A DNA stretch of 64,000 nucleotides, taken from contig JAVTVY010025070.1 of assembly GCA_036873755.1 (NCBI GenBank), positions 1 through 64,000 of the forward strand. Direction: 5' to 3'. This DNA comes from Hanleya hanleyi (Eukaryota; Mollusca; Polyplacophora; Lepidopleurida; Hanleyidae). This document shows, in pieces, positions 46,728 to 57,958 of the stretch; the first letter of the stretch is position 1; every line of letters begins with the position of its first letter. Under the pieces are notes generated by a model. That model was given only the letters and a program-made list of their open reading frames with translations, had not been told where the DNA came from and ran no database searches. The position numbers were made by a program, and so were the translations under genes.

Positions 46728-49700
46728 TCACAAGTCCAAGTAAGTGGTGCTCACACCGTCGGCCAACACTTTTCGTTTGGGGTAAAAGAAAGTAAAGGCG
46801 TCTCGTTGCTGAATGTACGTGCGCATCTGGTGGTCCACCACGCGAAATCCTCGGTTAGTACCACTTGCACTGGCCTGGCTTTGCAGCACGTTCAAGTACA
46901 AGGCTTTGTCGATGTTGGGATCGCGCCGGCTCACCCCTTTGCAGCTAAACTTATTTTCGTCTCCGTCTCCTCCGTAACAGTAATACGTCTTGGAGGAGAG
47001 ACCAATCATAGCATCCCCACTCCACTCCAGCTTGAACAGGCCCGGCGTACGCTTATCGTACTGGTAATGGTCACGTCGAGGTAGCCACTGGTCCCGTTCC
47101 GCCTCATACTGGGCCCGTAACTCTGGTTTCACCAGGGACTCCCAATCCGCATTAGAGACGGCCATGTAGGCCGAGTCGGTATCCATTTCCATGAGTTGCC
47201 AGTCTGATGGATTAAAATACATACCCATAAAATCATAGAGAAACTGCAGCATCCTCAGCTTGGCCACCTGATATACCATACATCCAATCTGCAGGGGTAA
47301 GTTGTACCGGATAGTCTTCTTGGCTGAAGTGACTTCATAGGTGTCGTCATCGATGACCTCCACGGATCGAAACAGAGGAGAATTGACTTTTTTGCGGGCT
47401 TGGGCAGTAGTACAAATGTTCACGTTGACGTGCTTATCCTGGTTCGTAACTGTTTTTCCGTAATAACCATTGCCAGTCAGCTTCCAACATTCACCGATGA
47501 TGGCCTCACTCGGGTATTCATCACCTTGACGACGGGCCGACGTCACGAGGTCGGCATTCTCCGCAAAACAAGCCTCAGGTACGTACTGCATCACTTGATA
47601 TATTTGAGTAATTTCCAAACCGTGGTTCATGTACCACTGCAGTAAGGGCGTGCCCAGCAAGATTTTCTCGGCCCACATACTCCCAATCAACATGCGTCGA
47701 GGTTGAGCCAAACACTCGTGTTGCTCCGCATAGGTCCTCATGGTATCCCCAATATCCGCCCGACCCACCAGCGTGTTTTTGAAGATGGGAGGGCACTGGG
47801 CGAAGAGAGGCTTGAGAGTGTCGGGAACATGCAAATCACATTCGACAAAGCCGTAGAGCTGCCCCGAACGAATGGCGTCCAACATCTGTGGCATACTGAG
47901 AAGTCGCCGACGACTCAAGGGGTACTCACGTTCTTTTAGGAACCGTTGTAAATGGGGCAGGGCCTGGCACATCGTGCGAAATTCACACTCCCACATTTCA
48001 ATCAGATGGTATCCTCTCTCTTTCACATAATCTCCGTTGGCCTGCACTTCTTCCCGTAATTCTTGCGGTGTTTTTCCACGTCGCTCATTGAAACGTCCAG
48101 CGCTGAAATGACATTCGTGGCCGTGCCAGTAACAGCCATAAAACTGGAAAACGGTCGGTGTTCCTTGTACAAGGGCAAACCCATCGACGGGGAGTCGGCG
48201 ATCTCCTATCCGCTTCTCTGTGGCGTTGGTTTGATGGCGTATATAAATGGCCCGTCGATAGGCTTCCCAGTCCAACCACTGGTCGGCGAGATGTTTGTAA
48301 GGTGACCGTTGCGGTGTGAAATGTTGACCGTCCGCCAACCAACGTGTATAATGACCACTGGGCATGGGTTGAGCCAGCGACCACAGGTACAAGGCATTCG
48401 CATCGAAACCGATGATCTTAGCACAGGGTTTTCCACTGGGGAGAGTAGTGACGTCCTTCTCGTGATAACGGTGGAAAATAAGACTCGGGCCGCCCACAAT
48501 GTTCTGCTTCAGACAATCATGCATGTCTGCATCTTTTTGGTGAATCAGCGAGAAGTACGTAGCACAGTGTTGAAAAAGATGGCGAAGCGCCAGACCCGGT
48601 AAACTCAAGCACTCCTTGAAGATGTCGACGTGCATTTGGCGACGAAAGAGTTGCACCATTTTCTCGGCCGCTTCCAGGAAAGGAACCACATCTAGGTTAT
48701 TATACCATATCAGGAAATCTCGCAAGGTCTGCATATGTTCATCGTTCCATACCTGCTGTAGTTCCCGGTACGTGTCTTCCGGACATTCCACTTGCTTCAA
48801 ATCATCAAAGAAGGCGTGCCGGGGTGGCAACTGTGTTTCCTGCAAACGGTCGAGCGATGATATATACGTGTAAGGGAACCTCCCTTTGGTTTGTGCACAG
48901 TTATAGGCCTTGACCCACTGATCATAGCTACAATTAGGAGCTAAATAGTTCCGTACATCCAGGAAATGCAGTGATGTGGTAGTGAGGGCCATATGATTAT
49001 TGATCTTTTTGATGACGGACTTGATGGTATCGGACTGGGCCAAGTAGGGGTAGAGAAATTCCTTCACCATGTTCAAGTCGTATCGCCCCGAATTGAGCCG
49101 AGCACAGGTAACTGGCCTAGGTATTGTAGGAACCGTAACTTCAATTTCTCCGCATACGGTTTAGGTAAAGGTACATCCTGCGACTGCAGGGGTTCCGGCT
49201 CCGACTCGGACTCGGACTCTTCATCGTCTGCTACACCCGGTATAGGAATACGTTCGTCCAGTTGGTCCAGTACGTCCTGGAACTTGTCCACCAATAGTTC
49301 TGTACTGGCCGCACTGACTTGCTCTAAATACTCCATCATGCGGGTGATCAACTCATGGGAGTCCCCCGTGGACACGAAACACACCGGAGCAGCGTTATAG
49401 CCAGGTACGTTGCTGGAAATACTGACACTCAGAGGAATATGGCGCTGCGTCCACTGCGTTTTCGCTGAAAACATGTCCATGGGCTCCAACAGGGCCTCAA
49501 AATCGTAACACGCCCGGAAGGGAAAATAACGGTCCGCCTCCGGTATCATCACACCCTCATCGGCCAGTTCCTGGAAAATAGTAGGTGCATTATGATACAC
49601 ACCACCCGGATATACTCGCTTGACACTGTTGTCACAGATTTTCTCGTGACGATGTAAGTCGTAAGACTTTTTAAACACACGATGGCATTGGGCACAACTG

Positions 49701-50620
49701 AAAGACTGAGCGTACTGGCTCATATTGTTAATGAGCGAAAAATGACTCACGCCATTGTCGTCGAACACATTGACTTTCATCGTAGCAGCATACCGTTCTG
49801 TTGAACGACGAACCAATTCAGCCACAAATGTATCCTCGTCCTCGCATCGTAATCGGTATACAAAGATATTGATGTCGAACAGTGTTTCCACGTCATCCAA
49901 ATTCTTGAACGGCACTCCACGGAAGTGCCGCTTATCCAAGTCTTGCTGCTGTAAATACTGTTCCCAATAGTCATCGGCCACTGTGTCACAAGCCCTGGGG
50001 TCACACTCGTCCAGATGCACGGCCAAACACCGAAACAGACATTTCCGGTCTTTGTAGGGCCCCTTTTTCCCTGCTGTTAATGCATACAGGCCGTGTCGAT
50101 GAAGCAACCAAGGGGGTAGTAGTACAGGAGCACCGATAGGATGATCTCTCATTTTCGTGACGAAAAATGTGACGTTAGTCACCATTTCCACAAGCCATTG
50201 GGTATTGGGGCGTTGCAACCGAGCCCATTCCAATGGATCCAACGTAGTGAGTTGGTCGATGAGTGGCTCCAGAGAAATGGCATCCGTCACCGTGAACGGC
50301 TGGTCAAACACATAGGTATTATTGCTGGGATAATAATACCGCATCTGGTCCGTCTCCTTGTGCCGTAAAATGTACCCGAATGTCATATTCAGCTTGAACG
50401 CTGTCACCTGATCTGTGAAAATGTTCTCGGCATAGGTAGACAGATACGTGAGGTCCTGCAGCCGAAAGTTATACAAGTCCAATAGACGACGGTCACGGTG
50501 AAAACAATGGCGTATGGTAGCCCAGTGACGTTGATAAATGTCCCTGACACGCTCGTCTTCAGGCAAGACTTCAACCGGAGGTGCTGCTGGGTCCAAGGGA
50601 AAATCTTCTCCACGTCTCAT
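46728..50620 (-). pseudogene. Protein-primed DNA polymerase B, one frameshift
   Basis: Two abutting frames: 515 residues (50620-49073) and 782 residues (49076-46728). The first holds a C2H2-type finger (CAQCHRVFKKSYDLHRHEKIC) and exonuclease motif I (CYDFEALLEP). The frame is lost near 49083-49090, inside exonuclease motif II, by one base compared with the E3 fragment. The second has exo III (YNNLD, residues 125-129), motif A (DANALYLWSL, Asp 225), an FYGCYWHGHECHF segment near 312-324, motif B (KLTGNGYYG, 532-540) and motif C (DTDS, 632-635). Replicates the linear genome by protein priming. It is transcribed inward from the right terminal repeat. Confidence 0.92.
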
Positions 50621-50728
50621 GTTTTCGTCTCATACAAGCGGATAGGCAAGCAGGCAGGCAGGCAAGCAGGCAGGTCAGGTCAGGTAAGTCAGATTGCAAT
50701 GAATACACCCCTACCCTAAAAATCGACT

Positions 50729-50739
50729 CCTTTTATACG
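50729..50739 (-). promoter_or_regulatory. TATA box of PolB
   Basis: CGTATAAAAGG on the minus strand, followed by the same GAGTCGATTTTTAGGGTAGG segment as the CARD-PC4 promoters. About 110 nt from the PolB ATG. Confidence 0.8.
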
Positions 50740-50748
50740 TTTTTCTAC

Positions 50749-51470
50749 AATCCGCCATCTTGCACCCACCTCCCACCACCATCCACATGCCGCCATCTTG
50801 CACCCACCTCCCACCACCATCCACATGCCGCCATCTTGCACCCACCTCCCACCATCCAACCATGCCGCCATCTTGCACCCACCTCCCACCACCATCCACA
50901 TGCCGCCATCTTGCACCCACCTCCCACCATCCAACCACGCCGCCATCTTGCACCCACCTCCCACCACCATCCACATGCCGCCATCTTGCACCTACCTCCC
51001 ACCATCCACATGCCGCCATCTTACCCACCTCCCACCACCATCCACATGCCGCCATCACCCACCTCCACCACCATCCACATGCCGCCATCTTACCCACCCC
51101 CACCTGTCACATGCGCCCATCTTTACCCTCACCACCATCCATGCCGCCATCTTGCCCTCCACCATCCACATGCCTGCCATCTTGCACCCACCTCCCACCA
51201 CCATCCACATGCCGCCATCACCACCTCCCACCACCATCCAGCCGCCATCTTGCACCCACCTCCCACCACCATCCACATGCCGCCATCTTGCACCCACCTC
51301 CCACCACCATCCACATGCCGCCATCTTGCACCCACCTCCCACCACCATCCACATGCCGCCATCTTGCACCCACCTCCCACCACCATCCACATGCCGCCAT
51401 CTTGCACCCACCTCCCACCACCATCCACATGCCACCATCTTGCACCCACCTCCCACCACCACCAAACCAC
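50749..51470. repeat. YY1-motif minisatellite, right end of E2
   Basis: Roughly twenty units; minus-strand consensus GGTGGGAGGTGGGTGCAAGA then TGGCGGCATGTGGATGGT. The middle (51000-51240) is more degenerate with deletions, whereas both flanks are regular, suggesting expansion from the edges. Reading frames within it are artefacts. Confidence 0.95.
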
Positions 51471-51639
51471 ACCCCCACCCCACGTGACCACAATACTCGC
51501 TTCTGATTGGCTGACGCGTGACGTCACAAAGGTCATATGCAAATTTCTGAGGTCAAGTTCACTTTCGCGCATGCGCAGAAGGCCACTGTTCCGTCAATTG
51601 ACGCGTTATATACTACTTCCGGCAATCTTCATCAATCTT

Positions 51640-51745
51640 CAGGGGTGGGGATATGTATGGAATGCATTATTGACCTTCAACATGTTGGACGTGGGGGATA
51701 TCTATGGAATGCATGTACTGACCTTGAACAACCGGGTGCTCATCT
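51640..51745. repeat. Short direct repeats outside E2
   Basis: Two copies of a unit with TATGGAATGCAT and CTGACCTT separated by about 58 bp; a third partial copy is at 52485-52520. Confidence 0.65.
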
Positions 51746-52185
51746 ACCATCCGGGTTTTTCCATGTTTTACATCCGGGTACTGTGGTTTTACATCCGGGA
51801 CCTCATCTTACATCCGCGTTTTTCCATGTTTTACATCCGGGTACTGTGGTTTAACATCCGGGATCTCATCTTACATCCGGGTTTTTCCATGTTTTACATC
51901 CGGGGACTGTACTTTTACATCCGGGGACCTTGGTTTTACATCCGGGTCCTCATCTTCCATACGGGTCTTTCCAGGTTTTACCTCCGGGAATTGGTTTTAC
52001 ATCCGGGGCCTCATCTTCCATCCGGGTTTCCCAGTGGGTTTTCCATGTTTTACATCCGGGTACTGTGGTTTTACATCCGGAACCTCATCTTACATCCGGG
52101 GTTTTCCATGTTTTACATCTGGAGACTGTGGTTTTACATCCGGGCACTCATCTTACATCCGGGGATTGTGGAACATCCGGGTATT
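51745..52185. repeat. TACATCCGGG minisatellite
   Basis: Repeats of TTTTACATCCGGGTACTGTG and CTCATCTTACATCCGGGTTT in irregular order. Located just upstream of a TATA box, as the YY1-type arrays are, but with a different motif; the CCGGAT/ATCCGG core resembles an ETS-type site. Confidence 0.85.
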
Positions 52186-52197
52186 CCTATGTTGGCC

Positions 52198-52205
52198 TAT
52201 AAAAG
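52198..52205 (+). promoter_or_regulatory. Orphan TATA box
   Basis: TATAAAAG followed about 25 nt later by CATTGCTTCATT and then a CCTGCCTG-rich stretch, the same order as in the E2 terminal promoters. No coding gene follows. Confidence 0.55.
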
Positions 52206-52234
52206 CCAGAATTTGTATGGCATTGCTTCATTCA

Positions 52235-52475
52235 GCGACCTGCCTGCCTGACCGGGACCTACTACTTACTTTCCTGCCTGCCTACCTGAACCTGACCAGG
52301 ACCTGCCTGCATACCTGACCAGGACCTACCTGCCTGAACCTTATCAGGACCTACTACTTACATTTCTGCCTGAACCTGACCAGGACCTGCCTGTTTGCCT
52401 CAACCTGACCAGGATCTGCCTACCTGAACCTGACCAGGACCTGCCTGCCTGTCTGCCTACCTGACCAGGATCCAA
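52235..52475 (+). repeat. CCTGCCTG leader-like repeat
   Basis: Irregular repeats of CCTGCCTGAACCTGACCAGG. Resembles the leaders of CARD-PC4 and PolB but longer. Probably the remains of a terminal repeat from a related element. Confidence 0.6.
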
Positions 52476-52509
52476 TCCTTTAGACGTATGGAATGCATGT
52501 ACTAACCTT

Positions 52510-52660
52510 CAACAGGAGAGCGGTCTATTGCTCGCCTGAATAATGAGGAGATCGGTCTATTGCTTGCCTTAATAATGAGGAGAGCGGTCTATTGCTCGCG
52601 TATATATTGAGAAGAGCGGTCTTTCCACCGCGGTGGAAATTATTTTCACCGCGGTGGTAA
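52510..52660. repeat. Tandem AGCGGTCTATTGCTCGC repeats and CCGCGG palindromes
   Basis: Four units of about 35 bp with GAGCGGTCTATTGCTCGC and AATAATGAGG, then two palindromes, TCCACCGCGGTGGA (52624-52637) and CACCGCGGTG (52647-52656). Two copies of a CCCCTTTGT(C/T)TACTACTC segment follow at about 52670-52730. Confidence 0.75.
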
Positions 52661-52949
52661 TAATATATTTCCCCTTTGTCTACTACTCTCCGATTTTTTC
52701 GGAATTTCCCCTTTGTTTACTACTCCCCCATTTTTTTTAACCCCCTTACGATGTACTCAAAGCATGCATACCTTTACACTTAACTGTAGGTTGTCCTATT
52801 ACTGTTTTACACTTTTGATCCTGATATGAATATAGTAGGTACGCTTCAAAAAATTATTTTTACATAGTGTCAGATTGTTGCTAGGCAGGGCTGAATCTGG
52901 TGCTTTTTTGTTCGTGCATAAGTGCCGTTATAATTTCGAGTAACCGCGG

Positions 52950-53103
52950 CTACTCTTCCAGAGCCAGATGGATATGCTTAGGCATGATGGTGACACGTTT
53001 GGCGTGGATGGAGTACCGGTTGGCCCTCTCGAATAAACCGACCATGTAGGTTTCGCAGACATCCTCCGGTACATTTTCTGGAGGTCTGCTTAGTGTGAGC
53101 CAT
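52950..53103 (-). pseudogene. Histone H3-like remnant with internal deletion
   Basis: On the minus strand the start at 53103 gives [14 protein letters not shown], an H3 N-terminal tail with Lys4 and Lys9 positions retained. After a shift of frame the remaining DNA encodes the H3 C-terminal alpha-2/alpha-3 region ([20 protein letters not shown]) to a stop at 52952-52950. The middle of the histone fold is missing. It is diverged from ordinary H3 at several tail positions. An intact TATA box (CTATAAAAAC near 53145) and a module resembling the E2 P2 promoter lie upstream. Confidence 0.82.
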
Positions 53104-53139
53104 GATGAAATGAGTGTGGTTCCACACGAAGCAACGCTC

Positions 53140-53345
53140 TGTTTTTATAGCCCAGCGCGTGTACATCCGGGTAATGCGCACGGACCTCGGCGAAATTCCA
53201 CTCTCCTTGGTCGCATTTTGCTTCGCCGCGGAGAGATGTGTTTCTTTCCAGTCAAAAAGGCAGGCTAAATTTTCAATAAACGGTGGTACAGCTCCAGAAA
53301 ACTATAGGCTTGAACCCTGGAAAATTATAATATACCCCTCCAATT
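53140..53345 (-). promoter_or_regulatory. P2-like promoter upstream of the H3 remnant
   Basis: Contains a GCGCACGGACCTCGGCGAAA segment that parallels GCGCGGACGTCGGTGAAA upstream of the E2a proline-rich gene, then GTGTTTCTTTCCAGT and TTTTCAATAAACGG elements in the P2 order. A direct repeat of the distal part is at 53430-53530. Confidence 0.55.
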
Positions 53346-53429
53346 TCTAGAATGATTACTTATTCCAAAGTATCATTTTTATCGTTTCAAAGCCGAAATT
53401 TTGCGAGAGTCTGGGCATTCGGTAGTCTA

Positions 53430-53530
53430 AAAGACACGTTATATTTTCAATAAACGGTGGCACAGCTCTAAAAAAAACTATAGGCTTGAACCTTGGAACG
53501 CTATAATATATCCCTCCAATTTATAAAAGG
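53430..53530. repeat. Second copy of the distal P2-like segment
   Basis: TTTTCAATAAACGGTGG, ACTATAGGCTTGAACC and CCCTCCAATTT blocks repeat those at 53268-53345. Confidence 0.75.
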
Positions 53531-54310
53531 CTAACTGATCGGAAAGTGTCGTTGGTTGCTCCCATAAAAACGTGTCAGTGTTCAATGAGAAAAAATGGGT
53601 AGAAGGGGGAGGGGGGGAGGGAGGGATTTGTTTACATCGACTCCGATATAAAACTGTAAAATTTATACCTCGCATATTTCTCCTTGTGTAAAATTCCGCT
53701 AGGATATGACAGTGTACATATTATACTATATTGTCTTGAATATTTAGCGGAGAAATAAGTTCGTTTGGCTGTTTGACGAAAACATTGGCGGCTAATTTCT
53801 CACATTCTTTGTATGTGCGAGCGCGCCAATTTGAGCTGCAGAAAACGTCATATTTGACAACTTTTCATTACCCATAACTTATGAAACTGAAAATTATGAG
53901 TCATTAGAGTTTTCCTGCTAACATTTATTTGATGCCAACCATGCATATTTTCGAAGATATCTAACATTTTTCGAACTGACCAGAAATTCATACATCACTG
54001 CGTGGTGAAGACCGTTGGACATTTTGGCTGAGACAATTCCGTTGTCCGGGAATAAAGAACGCGTTTGGATAATATTTGAGAACAACCAAAATGAATTTGC
54101 ATGTCATAGAATCATAGCTTACTTCTATTCCGGCTAAGTTCTTTGAATTCCACGTAGAAATTAGCGTTTTGTCAAGGCATACCCCTCCCGGCATTACGGT
54201 AAATCCGGCGTTTGCCATGTTGATATTCGTGCAGTCTGTGGCATGACGTCATGATTGTGTTCGATTTACATTCAAATACAATTGTAACGGAATATAACAC
54301 GCTTGAAGCC
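53531..54310. other. No gene recognised
   Basis: Includes a G-rich GGGGGAGGGGGGGAGGGAGG run near 53610. No recognisable coding or RNA feature. Confidence 0.35.
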
Positions 54311-54311
54311 A

Positions 54312-54388
54312 GACCGAGATTTAGCTCAGTGGATAAGACGCCAAGCTCTGGATCAGTAGGTCGTGGGTTGGAGTCCCACCCGTGCCGG
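54312..54388 (+). repeat. tRNA-like segment (SINE head or tRNA pseudogene)
   Basis: A-box TTAGCTCAGTGG and B-box GGTTGGAGTCC at tRNA spacing, with a T arm GTGGG/CCCAC. The acceptor ends (CCGAGAT and GTGCCGG) pair poorly and the anticodon arm is not clean. Confidence 0.5.
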
Positions 54389-54875
54389 AATTTTTTGTTT
54401 TAATATTATTGTTTTGGTCAATATTATTTTTCTTATTTCATTTCTTTTTGAAGAAAAAGGTAATAATTTTACCAATATTTATTTTTACAAACAAAATGCA
54501 TTCATATTCATATATTTTAATATAATTTTCAGCGAAAATCAACCCCTGACCCCTCTCATCGTGTTCTCCAGCACCTGGCATGATACCACACCCCAGAGAA
54601 AAAGAATCCGGGAGTAGTACACAAAAGGGAAAATTCGGGGCACTTCAAGGTTATATGCATATCAGGGCGTTAACGCCTATGTTTGTTTTCTGGGCATTGA
54701 TGGGTTACATTTGGCCCCATCCCAGGCCACTGATTGGCTACTTTGTCAGCCCATTCATTGACTGGCCAGATTGGTTAACATTAGAATCCCACATATCTGT
54801 TCAAGCATATAGCCTTCATGGCCACTTGTTTATGCTCACATCATTTTTTTGCCTGATAGTGGGAAGACCGATATC

Positions 54876-56947
54876 ATGAGACGTGGAGAAGACTTTCCAG
54901 CAGATCCAGCTGCGCCTCCGGATGAAGCATTTCCCGAAGACCAGCCTGTGAGTGCGGTGTATCGATGCCACTGGAACACGATACGCCATTGTTTTCACCG
55001 CCGTCATCGGTCTATACTGGACTTGTATAATTTTCGACTAGAGAATCTGATGCATCTTTCCTCCTACGCCGAGCACATTTTCAGAGACCAAGCTACAGCC
55101 TTCAAATTGAATATGACATTTGGGTACATTCTGCGTCACAAGGAAACGGACCAGTTACGGTATTATTATCCCAGTAATAACAGCCATGTGTTTGACCAGC
55201 CGTTCACGGCCACGGATGCTATTTCTCTCGAGCCTATCGTAGAGCAACTCACTACGTTAGATCCGTTGGAATGGGCCTGTCTGCAACGCCCCAACACCAA
55301 ATGGGGAGGGGGGTGGAAATGGTCACCAACGTGACATTTTTAGTGACCAAATTACGGAATCTTCCGATCGGCGTTCATATCATTCTTCCGCCTTGGGTAC
55401 TCCGTCGAAAAGGACTGTATGCGTTAACGGGAGGTAAAAATGGCCCCGACAAAGACCGGAAATGTCTGTTTCGGTGTTTGGCCGTTCATTTGGACGAATG
55501 TAATCCCAGGGGTTGTGATAGAGTGGCAATTATCTATTGGGAAAAGTATCTAAAGGAACAAGACATGGACGCACGGCAGTTCCGCGGGGTCCCGTTCAAG
55601 TATTTGGATGTCGTGGAATCGCTCTTCAACGTCAATATCTTTGTGTACCGTTTAATACGGGAGGAGGACGGTGACACACCTATATTTGTTGCTGAATTGG
55701 TTCATCGCTCAACAGAACGTTATGCATCCACCATGAAAGTCAGTGTCTTTGACTACGGAGGGGTGGGTCATTTTTCCCTCATCCACGATATCAGTCTGTA
55801 CGCGCAATCCTACAGTTGTACTCAATGTCACCGGGTGTTCAAACAATCAATCCACCTACATCGGCACGAGAAGACTTGTGATAATACTGTGAAACGGACA
55901 TTTCCTGGTGGTGTGTACCATAACACGCCTACCATCTTCGAAGAGCTGGCTGATGAGGGGACTGTGATACCGGAAGAGGACCGCTATTTTCCATACCGGC
56001 CGTGTTACGATTTCGAGGCGATTTTGGAGCCGATGGACACTACCTCAGCCAAAACGCAGTGGACGCAGCGTCATAATCCCCCGAGTGTCGGCATTTTCGC
56101 CAACTTTCCGGGCTATGACGCTGCGCCCGTATGTTTCATTTCCACCGGAGACTCCCATGACCTGATTACCCGGATGATGGGTATTTAGAGAAAGTGAGTG
56201 CGGCCAGTACGGAGCTGTTGGTGTCGAAGTTCCAGGACGTACTGGACCAACTCGACGATCGGATGCCTACACCCGGTGTATCGTTCAGTGACGACGAAGA
56301 GTCGGATTCGGAGACCAGTAAGCAGGACATTCAACCGCAAGATGTACCCTTAACCAGGCCATACGCTGAAAAATTGAAAGCCCGATTCCTACAATACTTG
56401 TCCCAGTTACCCGTTCTCGGCTTCAATTCGGGCCGATACGATCTCAACATGGTGAAAGAATTTCTCTACCCCTACTTGGCCCAGTCAAATACCATCAAGT
56501 CCGTGCTCAGAAAGATCAATAATCACATGGCCCTGACCGCCACGCCACTGGATTTGCTGGATGTACGCAACTACCTAGCTCCCAAGTATAGCTATGGTCA
56601 GTGGATGAAGGCCTACGACTGTGCACAAACCAAAGGAAAGTTCCCTTACACGTATATGTCGACGCTCGACCGCTTGAAAGAAACACAGTTACCATCCCGG
56701 GACGCTTTCTTCGACGATCTCAAGCAAGTAGAATGTTCTGAAGAAACGTACCGGGAACTTCAGCAGGTATGGAACGACCAACACATGCAGAACTTGCGAG
56801 ATTTCCTGGTGTATTATAACAACCTGGATGTGGTCCCTTTCCTCGAGGCGGCCGAGAAAATGTTCCAGCTCTTTCGACGTGAGATGCACGTCGACATTTT
56901 CAAGGAGTGTTTGAGTTTACCTGGACTGGGCCTACGGCATCTTTTTC
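54876..56947 (+). pseudogene. PolB N-terminal fragment, truncated and frameshifted
   Basis: Starts MRRGEDFP as in E2b and is closely similar by eye. Breaks: a frame change near 55300 (an AGGGGGG run), a one-base loss near 56180, and loss of homology after GLGLRHLFQ near 56947. The C2H2 finger (CTQCHRVFKQSIHLHRHEKTC), exo I (CYDFEAILEP), exo II (FNSGRYDLN, intact here but frameshifted in E2b) and exo III (YNNLD) are present. Motifs A, B and C are absent, so no polymerase activity can be encoded. Confidence 0.9.
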
Positions 56948-57717
56948 AAGAGTTACCTGTATATGGCGATATTCTGCTGGTGGACGTTTCGTCCCCGAGG
57001 CCCGCCCCCTGTACAGGCCTTTTGGTCTTTGATATATGTAGGAATTTGTGGAAAGTTGATGCTTGGTCGACATCGGGCCTTACAGACTAGTCTTTTGTGC
57101 TAAATGTCGTCATTTTCATCTGACGACGACACAGCTCACCAATTACCAATATACGAGCTGTCAGAGCATTTCCATCACATCTGTCTAGATTTGTGTCTAA
57201 TACCGCTTATGCCGGTGCAGTAGAATGTAATAGGGGAGTTCGAGGCCAGGGAAGCCGGGAAGCCGATGACGTCATACGTAGGTCGAGGTGACGTCATAAA
57301 TAGGTCGAATTCGTGCGGTGTTCGTCTATCGATAGTGTCACGAACATAGCCCAAGGGGTTGTAGGTCAACGTCTGTTCACCGGACCGTGACAATAGCCTG
57401 AGGTGTTTGCGGTGTTTTATGTCCGCTCAGCGGACCGTTTCTATAGCTTTTTGCGTATTCATACTATAGTCTATATACTCCGAGACAACGATCTCTGCTT
57501 AATAAGTATGAGGATTCAGAGATATTCCCACAGCGGGGATAGGACTGACTAATGACAGCACCCCGCTCACGCATATATATTATCCCGCGATAAACGATCG
57601 CTTCATTCGGAGGCGGGCTAGCGAACTATACACAACATTCCGCCTAAGAAAGACGCTCTATATAGTACAGAAACGTTGGTGAGACCTACACTATTTTCGA
57701 ACATCCCGCTGACTTCA
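56948..57717. other. Junction and upstream region of the E3 CARD gene
   Basis: No protein recognised. Near 57268-57306 there are two TGACGTCATA(C/A) elements in a repeated GTAGGTCGA-like context. A pair of GTCCGCTCAGCGGACCG/GTTCACCGGACCG-type segments lies near 57370-57440, and a CTATATAG element near 57655 could be a TATA box. Confidence 0.4.
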
Positions 57718-57958
57718 AAGGGATACGGATTTAATATTTTTGGAACATCATGATGTCTTGCCGGCATCATTGAAAACTGTTGACCGCTTCTCTCTTGCAG
57801 GAAACAAGCCTATGTTTATGTATACAATGATTGTCTTTTTGAATTTGGTGCTAATACTGTTATATGGAATATGGAATAGGTCTTTGGATTATGGACGCGG
57901 ATATTCTCTAATGGACGACGGCTGGATTATGAATGACGGACTAGATGCTTGTAATTCA
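57718..57958 (+). repeat. TM-exon segment, parental-looking copy
   Basis: The most complete of three copies (others 9060-9285 and 43251-43422). Includes a splice-acceptor-like CTTCTCTCTTGCAGG and encodes the hydrophobic start of the E3 CARD gene. Confidence 0.75.

Larger units (their letters stand above)
21153..51617. mobile_element. E2: composite Polinton-like element
   Basis: Bounded by AGTAGTATAC at 21153 and the inverse ...TATACTACT ending 51617, with long inverted terminal repeats inside. Contents are CARD-PC4, RING genes, PC4-like genes, DDE integrase with chromodomain, mucin-like membrane protein, ATPase, pX-like protein, penton-like protein, MCP, protease, tRNA and PolB. At about 30.5 kb it is roughly twice the usual Polinton size because the middle section is present twice (E2a and E2b). 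No perfect 6-bp target duplication is seen at these ends. Confidence 0.85.
50636..51617 (-). repeat. Right terminal inverted repeat of E2
   Basis: Inverse of 21153-21615, about twice as long because the minisatellite has more units. Contains the PolB leader, TATA box, minisatellite, then CACGTG, ATTGGCTGACGCGTGACGTC, CATATGCAAAT and GCGCATGCGC motifs before the terminal TATACTACT. Confidence 0.85.

Noticed and set aside
49755..49970. Plus-strand frames opposite PolB
   Set aside because: Antisense shadows of a conserved gene.
50749..51470. Possible CRISPR-like array
   Set aside because: Units are contiguous with no unique spacers, the context is eukaryotic, and no cas-type gene is present.
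50711..51572. Long repetitive frames (130-556 residues) across the right terminal array
   Set aside because: Same explanation; frame content is only unit repeats and flanking terminal sequence.
21147..51623. 6-bp target-site duplication of E2
   Set aside because: Flanks GCTGGT and TCCGGC do not match; rearrangement or decay may have removed it, so I do not claim one.
54312..54388. Functional tRNA gene
   Set aside because: A- and B-boxes and T arm are fine but the acceptor and anticodon arms do not pair well; listed as tRNA-like repeat.
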